Source: Clytia hemisphaerica
Lineage: Eukaryota; Cnidaria; Hydrozoa; Leptothecata; Clytiidae
Assembly: GCA_902728285.1 (NCBI GenBank)
Contig: CACVBU010000349.1
Coordinates: 328,347-392,346, forward strand
Length of the DNA stretch: 64,000 bases
Direction of reading: 5' to 3'
The translations under genes were made by a program, and so were the position numbers. Of the stretch, positions 20,670 through 31,349 are shown piece by piece (the first letter of the stretch is position 1; every line of letters begins with the position of its first letter). The notes under the pieces are model-generated. The model saw only the letters and a program-made list of their open reading frames with translations, was not told the origin of the DNA and made no database searches.

Positions 20670-21018
20670 TAATCGTAGAAATTTTAGCGAGACTAATTTT
20701 AGTGTTTTAGCGAGTTTTCCCTATTTTCGCTAAAATAAATCTCGCCAAAACACGCTGAATCATCAGATCGCTAAAATTTATCCACGCGAAATTTCTGGTT
20801 ATATTGCCTTGATACATTTTTATCAATATGAAGGGTTTCTGTGCAAAGAAATGCTATAAAACGAATTCAATCAATGATGTAATACGAGTACTCGCTAAAA
20901 TTTATCCACGCGAAGTTTTCTGAAATGATGATTCGCTAAAATAAATCCAAAAAAAATCAAGATTTTCCTGGCTCGCTAATATACGCTAAAATTAGTCTCG
21001 CTAAAATTTCTATGATTA
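20670..21018. mobile_element. TA-flanked MITE with TTTTAGCGAG ends, copy 1
   Basis: 349 bp with long inverted ends TAATCGTAGAAATTTTAGCG../..CGCTAAAATTTCTATGATTA and several internal CGCTAAAAT repeats in both senses. If the outer TA is the duplicated target, it is a Tc1/mariner-type non-autonomous element. A second copy lies at 49041-49415. Confidence 0.8.
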
Positions 21019-21134
21019 AAGTAGTGTTTTCTCCGCAGAAGGGCCTTTAGCGAACTTTCTACTTGATTTTCGACCTTTGAATAAGTATACGCATGTGATA
21101 GATTCTCATGGCGTTATACTCTGTAACTATCGTC

Positions 21135-21455
21135 CCGGGGGGGGTAGGGTACTAGGGTTGGTGAATGAGGGGTATGTGCGGACGGGACCTCCGAAAAACC
21201 AACCCTTAGAGAGACTTTTTGAATTGTTTTATTTAGACTTTTGAAAAAAGTGATACCCTTAGAGAGACTTTATTACAATTTTTTCTCTGGAAATCAAAAA
21301 ATTTCCTAAAAATCTTGAATTTTCCGACCCTTAGAGAGACTAATTTAAAACTTTCTGATTTTCCCCTTAAAGAGACTTTGAAAGGTGAAAAAACCGACCC
21401 TTACCGTCCGCACATACCCATCATCCATTTTTGCCTAAGTACCCCCCTCCCCGGC
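21135..21455. mobile_element. hAT-like MITE with CCCTTAGAGAGAC repeats
   Basis: Ends CCGGGGGGGGTA and TACCCCCCTCCCCGGC, flanked by an 8-bp duplication CTATCGTC (21127-21134, 21456-21463). The interior has repeated CCCTTAGAGAGACT and the near-terminal pair TATGTGCGGACGG / CCGTCCGCACATA. Non-coding. Confidence 0.8.
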
Positions 21456-21517
21456 CTATCGTCACTTGAAGGACTGCCAAATGCCTGAGCTAAGAGTGCT
21501 ACATTTTCACTTCTTTT

Positions 21518-21990
21518 CAGCTGGAAATACAGTGCCGTTCCCATTAAATATTGTAATCATTCTAGGCAATTTTGGGACAGTAATTTTTGCATTTTTATTT
21601 CCAGCTGGAAATAGAGAGCCGTTCCCATAAAATATCTATATTGCTCTAACATTTTTCCTTTTTTATCTCCAGCTGGAAATAGAGAGCCGTTCCCATAAAA
21701 TATCTATATTGCTCTAACATTTTTCCTTTTTTATCTCCAGCTGGAAATAGAGAGCCGTTCCCATAAAATATCTATATTGCTCTGACGTTTGCTACCTTTA
21801 TTTTCCTTTTTGATCTCCAGCTGGAAATAAAGAGCCGTTCCTATACATTTGTATATCTCCTCCTGGCAAATGTGAACGGCTATTTTAAGGAAAAGGTCAA
21901 AACTTTTTTTTTGAGAGCTGTTCCCGTGCAGTTTGTTCCATTTTCCTGGCATATTTTTCTTTTCCAGCTGGAAATTTGGAGCCGTTCCGG
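21518..21990. repeat. 68-bp minisatellite, CAGCTGGAAATNNAGAGCCGTTCC
   Basis: CCAGCTGGAAATAGAGAGCC recurs at 21601, 21669 and 21737 (period 68), with diverged copies near 21520, 21817 and 21964. The unit contains the palindrome CCAGCTGG. It abuts the 5' truncation of the following LINE. Confidence 0.8.
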
Positions 21991-22085
21991 ACAACCCAAT
22001 TATGTTCATTTTATAGAAATTTTCTCCTGGCTGGCAAAAAGGAACGGCTTTTTCGTGTTTTGCCTCAGTGGCTGCTTCTGTCTGT

Positions 22086-23760
22086 AATCAAACAAGTAAG
22101 TGACCTGATCTCTCCAGTTTTGAGTCATATCATCAACCATTCGATTACCACTTCAAATTTTCCAAGTAAGTTAAAACTTTCAAAAGTAATTCCTCTTTTC
22201 AAAAACGGTGCTAAGAATGACATCAAAAACTACAGACCAATATCCATATTGCCAATTTTTGACAAGATTTTCGAAAAGATTGTTCACAAACGTTTAATGA
22301 AATTTTTCACTGATTTCGAAATATTAGCTCCAAACCAATATGGTTTTCAAAAATCTAAATCCACCTCTCATGCAGTACTCGACTTAACATCGAAAATCAG
22401 TTCTGCACTAAAAAACAATAAATCTTGCTGTGCAATTTTCTTAGACCTGGCAAAAGCCTTCGACACTGTCAACCACTCCATTTTACTAGGAAAGCTTTCT
22501 AAGGTTGGTATCAGAGGTCCTATGCTAGGATGGCTTGAGAGCTATCTCAGTCATCGACAACAGTGTGTCAGTGTACATGGTAAGTTATCTAGTCCTGTCC
22601 ATATGAAATATGGAGTACCACAAGGCTCTGTCCTAGGCCCACTTCTGTTCCTTATTTACATCAATGACATTCCTGATGCTTCTAAAATCTTCTCGTTTAC
22701 CCTTTTTGCTGACGATACGTGTCTTCTAGCAGAACATGAGAGTTTAAAAGACTTAGAAACTCTTGTAAACCACGAAATCAAAGAAATAGAAACTTGGTTG
22801 AAAAATAATAGGTTATCTTTGAATGTGAAAAAATCTTGCTATCTTCTTTTTACAGGGAAAAAGAATACAGAGGACTTCAATATTATCATGGGTAATGATG
22901 CTCTTACCAGGCTTAACGCAGCAAAATACTTAGGAGTAATGATTGATGACAGGCTAAAGTGGAAAGAACAGGTAAACAGTGTCCTATCGAAAATCAAACA
23001 AGGGTCAGGTATAATGAGGAAGGTAAGTTATCTAGTCCCCAACTATGTCAGTCGTTCGCTATACTATAGTTTCATTCAATCTCATGTTCAATATTCCATT
23101 ACATCCTGGGGATCTCCTTTAACTAAGGGATTATCAAGGATAAATGACGTAACTAATAAAATAATCAACAAAATCAATAAATACAAACACCATGATGAAG
23201 AAATTTTTGCACCGCTAACTCTAAACCAATTATATAAATTACAATGTTGTAAATTAATATATAGTTACATTAAACTTAATAATATTCCATCTTCACTTAA
23301 ATCTTTGTTTAATGAACCTGATCATGAACATAAAACCAGACTCGTAAATAACGGAGGTATGGAGGTGATACACTTCGACGTTGCTGCCCATCCAATTATG
23401 TTTTACGGTCCTCATTTCTGGAATGCTTACGGTGTCCAAATAAAAGATCTGAATCCATTCAGTAGCTTTCTATCATCTTTGAAACAAAAAATTATTTCAT
23501 AGTTATCTTATAACCATTTCTTATTATTTAGTAGTAATCATATGTATATATTCTCCATTTTCGCGCCAAACCCACGCCATTCTTGTAGCTAAACATATAG
23601 CTATTTTTAAATGTACATAACGTTCCTTTATTTACCACAGTACTTTAACTGCCTGATGGCTTTGTAAACCTATTAAAGGTTGTTTCATCAGGTTGATTTT
23701 GTAAATTTTTCTAGTTAAAGTTTAGAGAAAAGAAATCTCATTCATTCAAAAAAAATTAAA
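22086..23760 (+). mobile_element. 5'-truncated CR1/L2-like LINE (reverse transcriptase fragment)
   Basis: Coding sequence runs open from about 22086 to the stop at 23502, about 470 residues of the reverse transcriptase half of ORF2. Motifs seen in order: LPIFDKIFEKIVHKRL, FLDLAKAFDTVNH, GVPQGSVLGPLLFLIYIND, LFADDTCLL with the catalytic Asp pair, and the C-terminal MFYGPHFWN phrase shared with the LINE at 35811-40509. The endonuclease and ORF1 are missing, as expected from incomplete reverse transcription. The 3' UTR runs to an A-rich end near 23760. No stop interrupts the fragment, so it is fairly young. Clade assignment is by resemblance only. Confidence 0.85.
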
Positions 23761-24161
23761 TAAAACTAGAGAAGCCTTTCTAAGAATAATGTTACATTTC
23801 TCAGCGGCGGATCTGAGGGGGTTCAAATGGTTCAGCTGAACCACCCCAACCCTTTTAGTAAATAAAAAATACAAAGACCCTTTCTTCAAGTGAAATCTAG
23901 TTTTCTGATCGGAGCTGATTTTTCTTCTTGGTCATATCTCGATATTATAGGGCTCTTCCAGTTAAAATCCGTTACCTATGGCGTACGAGATGAACATCAA
24001 AAAGCATAAACTTGGTTTTGCTGCTTAAACCAGGTTTCAGTGTATATTTTGTTCATCTAGTACATCAAAACATGAAATTTCCCGAATTAGTCTAGCTTAA
24101 ACCATGTTTAAAATAGACATGTGATGATGCGCGATGAAAGAAGCATGAAGATGATCACAAA
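23761..24161. other. Upstream region of the integrase gene
   Basis: No coding frame. Contains GGTTCAAATGGTTCAGCTGAACC, a near-palindromic phrase near 23820, and two GCTTAAACCA phrases near 24027 and 24094. A promoter is expected here but no clear TATA site was picked out. Confidence 0.35.
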
Positions 24162-27068
24162 ATGGCTGATGTTCGAAGTCGAACCAAAGGTACAGATGAA
24201 TTGTATGATGATATCAAAAACCTTGTTGAAGGACTTAGTAGGTCAGATGTAAATTCACGAGATGAAAGCTTTTATAAACGTGTAAATCTATCCCTTCGAA
24301 ATCTTGATAGATTAAAAGATGTAATCACTGATGAGCAATATGCACGAGTTAAAAGTCAGATTGACTCGATTAGCAGTCTAGTAATTGATGACTGCGAAAA
24401 TCAACTGTTAGATGTTAAATTGGCCAAGAAAAGAAATGGAAAAAGAGGAAATGATGCTTATATTATCAATAAAGACCTTTTAGAGCAGCTACTCTCACTA
24501 GGTACCTCTGTGGTCAAGATAGCCACTGATGGTTTGCTAGGGGCAAAGGTCCATCCAAATACAATACACAACTTCATAAGAAGGAATAATATGATTGGAG
24601 TAAGGAAACGATACACTATTATCGCAGACGATGACCTTACCCTTCAAATCAAATCAATTAACTTGAAGTATCCAAACTCTGGAATAAGGGAGGTCAAGGC
24701 CATGCTAATGAATTTAGATCCACCTATTAAAGTTCAAAGGGACCGAGTTGCAAAGTTACTTGCTGAGGTAGACCCTGTTGGTACAACAAGAAGATGGGCC
24801 AAAATCATCCCAAGACGTGTTTATAGGTTTCATCTTTTTATATACAGATTTAGTTTTTGAATTAATTTTTTTTTACTACAATAATGACAGATACCGTGGA
24901 GTCGGGTAACTTGCATCAGTGGAGGCTAACATGCATAGCCCTCAAATGACTGCCCAATCAAAGCAGCAAAATTTCAAAACAAATGAACTACGGAGCTCCG
25001 CTCGCTCGCAGCTCTACCATTTTTGTTTTGATTTAACTTTGTATTTTAAGGACCAGCCAGGTCATCCATTTGAGGGCTATGCATGTTAGCCTCCACTGAT
25101 GCAAGTTACCCAACTTCACGGTATATATTACATATCTTCACTATATACCCATGAGAGGTATTTTTTGGCCAATCATTGAAATCATCATCAAAAGGGGGCG
25201 TACAGGGTTTGCATTCCGAAATACCAAACAATTTTGCTAAAAATATTTGAAATTCCGATACCAATTTTTTGGGGAAATCTTTCCTTGTTTTGACTAATAT
25301 TTTTTCAATTTCCATTTTTTATGGACGAATTCCGAAAATAGGGGGATAAAAACTATATACTAACGAAATCCCAAAGCAAAAATTCATGGATTTCTGATAC
25401 CGAAACAATTCCAGTATTCCGAAATATTTTAAAGTCAGGCTCAGATTTTTCAGACACAAAAAGACAACAATTGCATTATAATAACGACTTCTGTACTAAC
25501 ACACTTTGTAATAACGCCACACTTTGTAATACCTGATGCACTTTGTAATACACCTTGACGCACTTTGTAATACCTGACTCACTTTGTAATAAAAACTGAC
25601 GCACTTTGTAATAAACAAACTAATGCACTTTGTAATAAAAATTTATGCACTTTGTAATAAAAATTAACGCGCTTTGTAATACCAAAAGATGACCCACTTT
25701 GTAATAACATCTGACACACTTTGTAATGATTTAGAGAATTTTAAACGTTTTTAGCACCTGATAATGTCATCCATTTTGCCACCGCTTAAAAAAAGGACTC
25801 CTCTAAATTTTTACCACTTTAATATGCAAGTTAATTTTTTTTTCAAATTATTATTTTACAGAGTTGCAAGCCCAAATTCTCTTTGGCATATTGACACCCA
25901 TCACAAACTCATCAGGTAATAACTTAAACATAGTGTGCACTCCCCCTAACTAGGATTTATTGATTTCGGTCCCAAATCTTTAGGTGGAACTTTGGATTTT
26001 TTGGATTTCAGTGGGGATTACAGTGATCGAAATAGTGGTCGGTTATCGGTTAAAACCGACCAGAAATAAGAAATCACCGAGCGATAGATTTTCTGATTTT
26101 AAGAAAATAACTGACCAATAATTTAAAGTAATTTTCCTGCTCATTTAATGGTGTTCATTGATTTCTATCAAGAATTGTTGATAATATTTTTTAGTTTATC
26201 TCATCCGTCTACTTACCTAGATTAACGCTATTTTTTAGAAGATTATGTAGGCTAATTGCCTCCCCGGGTGCCTCCTGTACCAATTTCTTTATTTGATTGC
26301 AGGTGGAACTTTGTGGTCAATGGATGTATTGATGGCTATAGTAGACTCATAGTTGTTCTTCAACTTCACACTAATAATCTTGCTGCATCTATGCTGTCTG
26401 ACTTTTTAAGTGGTATAAATCAATACGAAATTCCTAGTCGTGTTAGAGCTGACAAAGGAAGTGAATTCGTCCATATCAACAAATTGATGGAAGAAATCAA
26501 TGGAGTAGATCGCGGTAGTTTTATAACAGGAAAATCAGTCCATAATATTCGTATAGAGCGTCTCTGGAGAGATGTTTTTATAAAAGTGTTGGAAAAGTTT
26601 TACAATTTGTTCACCTTAATGGAAGGATGGCATATCTTAGATATCAATAATGAAATTCACTTGGCATGTTTGCATCATGTTTATGGGCGACGTATACAAA
26701 AATCCCTCACATTCTGGAAAGAAGCTCATAATATTCACGCAGTCCGGTCAGAAGGAAGCCAAACTCCCAAACAAATGTGGTTTAATGCCTCACTTATTAA
26801 TTCAAATAGATCTTTAACAGCCATGAACAATATATTTAGAAGAGATCCTGAAGATTACAATAACATCATTCAAAAATATAGAAGCACTAAATCCTTAACT
26901 GAACCTGATTCCATTAAAGTGGTGTTGCCACGTTTTGAGCTACCTCTCACTGACCAGGATATACAAGAGTTGGATGACTCTATTGATGTTTTGAGGGAAA
27001 GTCCAAATGATGGTTTAGATATTTATGGCGAAGTAATGCAATTTGTTTTTGAGAGACTTGCTAAATGA
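24162..27068 (+). CDS. Integrase-core (DDE, rve-type) protein, three exons
   Basis: Exons 24162-24826, 25862-25915 and 26303-27068 join in phase through GT-AG introns to 494 codons. The N-terminal 220 residues hold helical, DNA-binding-like sequence. The catalytic core follows: NSLWHID with D233 (exon 2), GCIDGYSRLI, RADKGSEF with D290, and NIRIERLWRD with E325. Exon 2 alone supplies the first catalytic Asp, which strongly supports the splicing. The RxER.WRD phrase is characteristic of an animal family of integrase-core genes of transposon origin. It may be an active element gene or a domesticated one; no terminal repeats were found around it. The start is in good context (AAAATGG). Intron 1 contains a MITE and a minisatellite. 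Confidence 0.85.
24894..25121. mobile_element. MITE in intron 1 of the integrase gene
   Basis: 228 bp with about 57-bp inverted ends, CCGTGGAGTCGGGTAACTTG../..CAAGTTACCCAACTTCACGG, flanked by TA on both sides. Tc1/mariner-like by its TA flank. The interior has GAGCTCCGCTCGCTCGCAGCTC. No coding capacity. Confidence 0.85.
25499..25730. repeat. CACTTTGTAAT interspersed short repeat
   Basis: Eleven copies of CACTTTGTAAT(A) separated by 6-14 bp of changing sequence, in intron 1 of the integrase gene. Irregular spacing, 17-25 bp start to start. Confidence 0.8.
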
Positions 27069-27572
27069 ACCATCAATTACATTTGTTGAATTTCAGGACA
27101 AGAATTTTAAATTATGTAATATGGGTCTAAATTGTACCATTACTAGAAATTTTCATGTAGAACATAACATTTTTTTAAAGCTCATAGGTTTATCTAGATG
27201 TTTTGTGTTTTTTTTTTTTGAATTTGAATTTATACATCTTCTGAAAGCTCATAAAATTATTCAATCGTATTTTTCTCAATTTAAATGGAAATACTGACAA
27301 TAATTAATCGGAAGCTAAATTTAGACCTGGGTGCTTTTAAAAGGTTTAAAGTCACCCATAGCATTGCTTGTTTGGACGCGTCGATGATGGCCAAAGACGC
27401 TGGAAGTTAAAATTATTTATGTATATGTCAGCAATTTTGAGACAATATCTGAGTGTATGTATCAAAATAACAAAAATCCACTTGATATGTACCGCAAGCA
27501 AATGGTATTTTTAGGTTCCTGTTTTCCAGCAATGTTTTTTTTTTCATTTCAGTGTAAAGTAAAATTATAAGA

Positions 27573-30500
27573 ATGATTATTGATGAAATATTCGAAAAGT
27601 CAAAAGTAGTATTGGATGCCCTGCCAGGCAGATACAAAAAAAAAACAATTAATCGCTTGAAGAAAACGTTACCAGTAAGTCTTCTATTTCACCATTTTTA
27701 CCTTAATTGAATTATTTTTGGTTGGAGTTTGTTGTGTTCAGGGGGACAGGCAGTTAGCACATGACACTAATGGGGCCCCCCCAGCGGACCCTAAATTCAC
27801 GCATTCACGCAAAGTTTTTTCGCAATTCACGCATTCACGCAAGTTTTTCTCGAAATTCACGCAAACCCGATTTTTTGGGAAATCGGGGAAATTTTCGGAA
27901 AAATCGGGGAAATTGTCAAACATTTCTACACATTTGGGTGAAAAGCCAGTTTGCAGAGTCTGAATTATCAGAGAAGTCGTTTGTTTTTGTTAAGTATTCG
28001 AGAGTGGGGCAGACGTTAGACATTGCAATCTAATATAAATGGTAGAATGCCCTCGTATACGAGGCGCCCCAGCGGAACCAAAATGGCAAGGCTGCTACAC
28101 TCGAGATTTTTCGACCGGATCTGGTCATGCACTTGAGAAAAACTTAACTCAGTAGTGATTTTTTCCTGTACACCTGACTATAAGCACATTAGCTTAATAA
28201 AGTGCTACGTAAGTTTTTAACTTTAATCACATGCCATCACGCAAAATATTTTATTCTTCTAACATGTCACTGTCGTTTAGAAAAGGTGATTTTTGTACAA
28301 AAAATATCTTAATCATTATCAAAAATAGGTCAAACAAACTCCAGGGTGACACCATAATGCTTAGCTAAGGGGTAAGGAGGCGCAACCATGGTTTGCGCAG
28401 AGAGGAAATTTTTTGCATTTCTGTCACCTCGCGGTTGGCTAAAAATGCTATCTTTAACACCATTGAAAAAGAATGTAGTCTAAATTCATTAAGAGGCGAG
28501 GTACGATCGCTTGATAGAGTGCAAAATGAGGTAAAAGGATGAACATTTGTTCATCAGGGGTCGCGTCTTGATTTCCTAACGTGGAGGGGCCGAAAACATA
28601 GCGACTAAGGGAGGCGCAACCATGGTTTGCGCCGACAGGGGAAAGTTTCTATTTTCACACTCTGATGTGCTTAAATACGACTCCATTTCAGACTGATTTT
28701 GCCAAGAAATGAGGTTCTCAAAAGTCTGCATCGTGGGTATTAAATATTTCTTTGAATTAAAGATTTGTGGTGAGGGCTGACTAAACTATACATGTTTTTT
28801 TTTTTATAAGCAAGTGTCTGCCCCTACATCAGGCTCATCACATTATGCTTAGCATTCTATTGTTCTCAAATAATAGAGCCATTGTTTAGTGACCAAAAAC
28901 TGAGCCTGCATATGCTTATAAACGTTATGCTTATAAAAGAAAAAATATGTACTTGCACTCGACTTTTGGCGGGTGCTGCACTCAAAATCTCGAACAAACG
29001 TGCCACGTTCTGCAAACTGGGTGAAAAGGGAAATTCCCCGAGTTCACGTAAAAAACAGGGCAGATTCACGCATTCACGCAATAGAAAATGGATTTTCACG
29101 TTCACGCAAGTTTTTTTAATTCACGCATTCACGCAATTTTTTTTCAATCTTCACGCATTCACGCAACCAAAAAAGCCCATTCACGCATTCACGCAAACCG
29201 CTGGGGGGGCCCCACTAATGACATTTAGTACTGCAGTGGTCCACTTGTCAAATTTGGATAATGCAGTTATTCACCAAGTGTACTAAGTGAAAAGCAGGTG
29301 GTATTTAGATAAAAACAAAATTTGTGTACTAAGAAAATGTGCGGACCGCCAAATATTTTGAAACGGACTTTAAAAATTATAAATATGATTTTTATCTATC
29401 AATTTATAGAAACAGATAGTTGAATTGCTGAAAGAAAAAAGCGAAGCTGAAGTTGTTGAAATCAAATCCTTGGAAATCATTGAAAAGTATTCCTTCAAAA
29501 ATAATAGAAAGGTTTGTGTTTTTTAGCAAAGAATTAACTTCTTTACTGGATTTTTAATTTAAATAAGATTAATTATCTTGTATGACATAAATTAGAGATA
29601 CAATTTCAAAACAGGTTGGGGTATTACCTTTTAGTACTCATTTATGTCTTGGATTTTTGTACTGACCCCCTAAAAAATCCTCATAAATTATATTATATAA
29701 TTTATGTGAACATATAAAGAGAATAAAAAGAATAAAGAACATAAAAAGAGAAACACCAAAACATCAAATTTAACGGCTTTGTGAATGGCTTTCAAGTTTA
29801 TGAACACACATTAAATACATCCCATATGAAATAATTTATGGGGGCTTTTTGTTTACCATTTTCCACTTTTTAAGGACTGTAGACTAATAAATTGGTTTGT
29901 AATACTCTTACGTTGTGTGTATACGGTGAATTTTTGTGTACTTTTATGTAACTTTATTTATTTTTTTGTTTTGTTTTCAGGAAAACCTTGACAAACAGGA
30001 TAATTCAGTTGCAGCAAGATGGGGTTCATTAAGGCAAAAAGGGGTCGCTTATGATTCTCGTCATGCTGTTAAAGTGGATAAGGAAAAGGAAGAACTCAGA
30101 ATAGATAATGCGAAACTACTTGTCAAAAACCACTACCTTACAACTCGAAGCTTTGAGTTAGGTAGATTAAAGCTGGAAAAATCTCTGAAACAACGAACCA
30201 TCCGTATTAGTGATTCGGCATTGTTCTCAGACCATATAGGCTATTGTGATGAAGTCTTGCTTGATACTGATATTGACTTCGTTGAAGTTGAAAATTTGAA
30301 AGATAAGTTGTTTGTTTATAGCGATGGTGAGTTTGAATACTTTAAATTGTCAATAAAAGATGGGGAGATGATCAATTTAAAGAACTTGAAAAAAAAGGTT
30401 TCCAAAGAACAGTCGCTCGTTATTTTGAGCCATGAACTGAAATTGCTGCGAACAATTGACAAACATAAAAATATTATAAGCCCTTTGGGGATAACATGCA

Positions 30501-30997
30501 CGGATGATGCATTTTTTCATTCTGTGTTTCGGTTCAGCTCAAATGTACCCTTGTCGTCGTTTTTGAAAAAAAAGTCGTCCCTAACTTCAAACTTCGTTCG
30601 TAGTTTTATTGTTGGACTCGCAGATGGTTTGACCCACATACATCAAGAAGGTGTCATTCACAACCTCATAAACACGTCAACTGTCCATGTAAACTATAAC
30701 GCGATTCCAATAATAACAAATTTTTCCTGGGCTTGTCGAATCGTATCAGTCAAAGAATTGACTTTCAAACAGAAGAACATGAATGAATGGAACCATTTAC
30801 CGGAGGTGGTGCGAAAAGGCTTACAACCACCTTCTACAGTGTCAGATAAATTTAGTTTTGGTTTGCTTTTAAGGACATTCAATCGCTACGTTTCAAAAGA
30901 CTCTTGTTTGTCGAGAGACATTGCTGAGACTATTAGCATTTGTATGGCTATGAGAGAACAATTTAATCTTTGGATCCATGTCCAAGACTTTTTTTAA
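27573..30997 (+). CDS. Pseudokinase-like protein, three exons
   Basis: Exons 27573-27674, 29410-29511 and 29981-30997 join without phase change into 406 codons (34 + 34 + 338). The first ATG is preceded by an acceptor at 27552, so a 5' non-coding exon is likely. The N-terminal half is charged and helical. Residues from about 190 on resemble a TKL/tyrosine-kinase-like fold: HELKLLRTIDKHKNI (helix C and beta 4), GLADGLTHIHQEGVIHNLIN (helix E and catalytic loop) and KFSFGLLL (helix F). The catalytic loop reads HNLIN without the HRD Asp, and the DFG position reads TNFS. Both catalytic Asp residues are missing, so it should be inactive as a kinase. It starts 505 bp after the integrase stop on the same strand. 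Family identity is tentative. Confidence 0.7.
27772..29213. mobile_element. Non-autonomous element with TTCACGCAT repeats in intron 1
   Basis: 1,442 bp with 16-bp perfect inverted ends GGGGCCCCCCCAGCGG, flanked by ACTAAT (27766-27771, 29214-29219). Both subterminal regions carry clusters of TTCACGCATTCACGCAA. Two internal copies of a near-palindrome, GGCGCAACCATGGTTTGCGC, lie near 28380 and 28613. No long open frame. The 6-bp target duplication is unusual for hAT; superfamily unknown. Confidence 0.8.
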
Positions 30998-31053
30998 AAC
31001 ATATAAAAAATCGACGGGTACATAATGCATAAAACATAATAGTATTGTGTAAT

Positions 31054-31340
31054 TTACAGAACGATTTTATATTTTCTAAAACTCTCCTTTGTAGAGGCTA
31101 AAACCTCGAAAACCTCTTTAGAAGAGTTTCTTAAGTAAACATTCCAATCAGAAGGATTTCCCCAGACATGATATTTACTTTTCGAATCCGAACGAATAAG
31201 AAAATTCGAATCAATAACAAAGGGTTTTCCGTCAGCATAAATAATAAGAAGATGCAAAAGATCAGATTGATCAGAAAGGTTTCCCCCTTTTTCTTTCTCA
31301 AACAAAGGTAAACACATAAACATTCGAATGTAAAAAGATT
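31054..31340 (-). CDS. Possible terminal exon, unknown protein
   Basis: On the minus strand an acceptor-like AACTTAG precedes an open stretch of about 94 codons ending in TAA. It has a balanced composition, with IIYADGKPFVID and WGNPSDWNVYL phrases that look like real protein. It is convergent with the pseudokinase gene, 57 bp from its stop. No upstream exon was identified and no family is recognised. Confidence 0.3.
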
Positions 31341-31349
31341 CTAAGTTTA

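Noticed and set aside
25499..25730. CRISPR-like array (short repeats with variable spacers)
   Set aside because: The repeat core is only 11 bp, spacers are 6-14 bp, and the locus is a eukaryotic intron with no cas genes.
27718..29286. Several 60-134 codon frames with HSR/HAFTQ repeats
   Set aside because: They translate the TTCACGCATTCACGCAA repeat of a non-coding element inside an intron.
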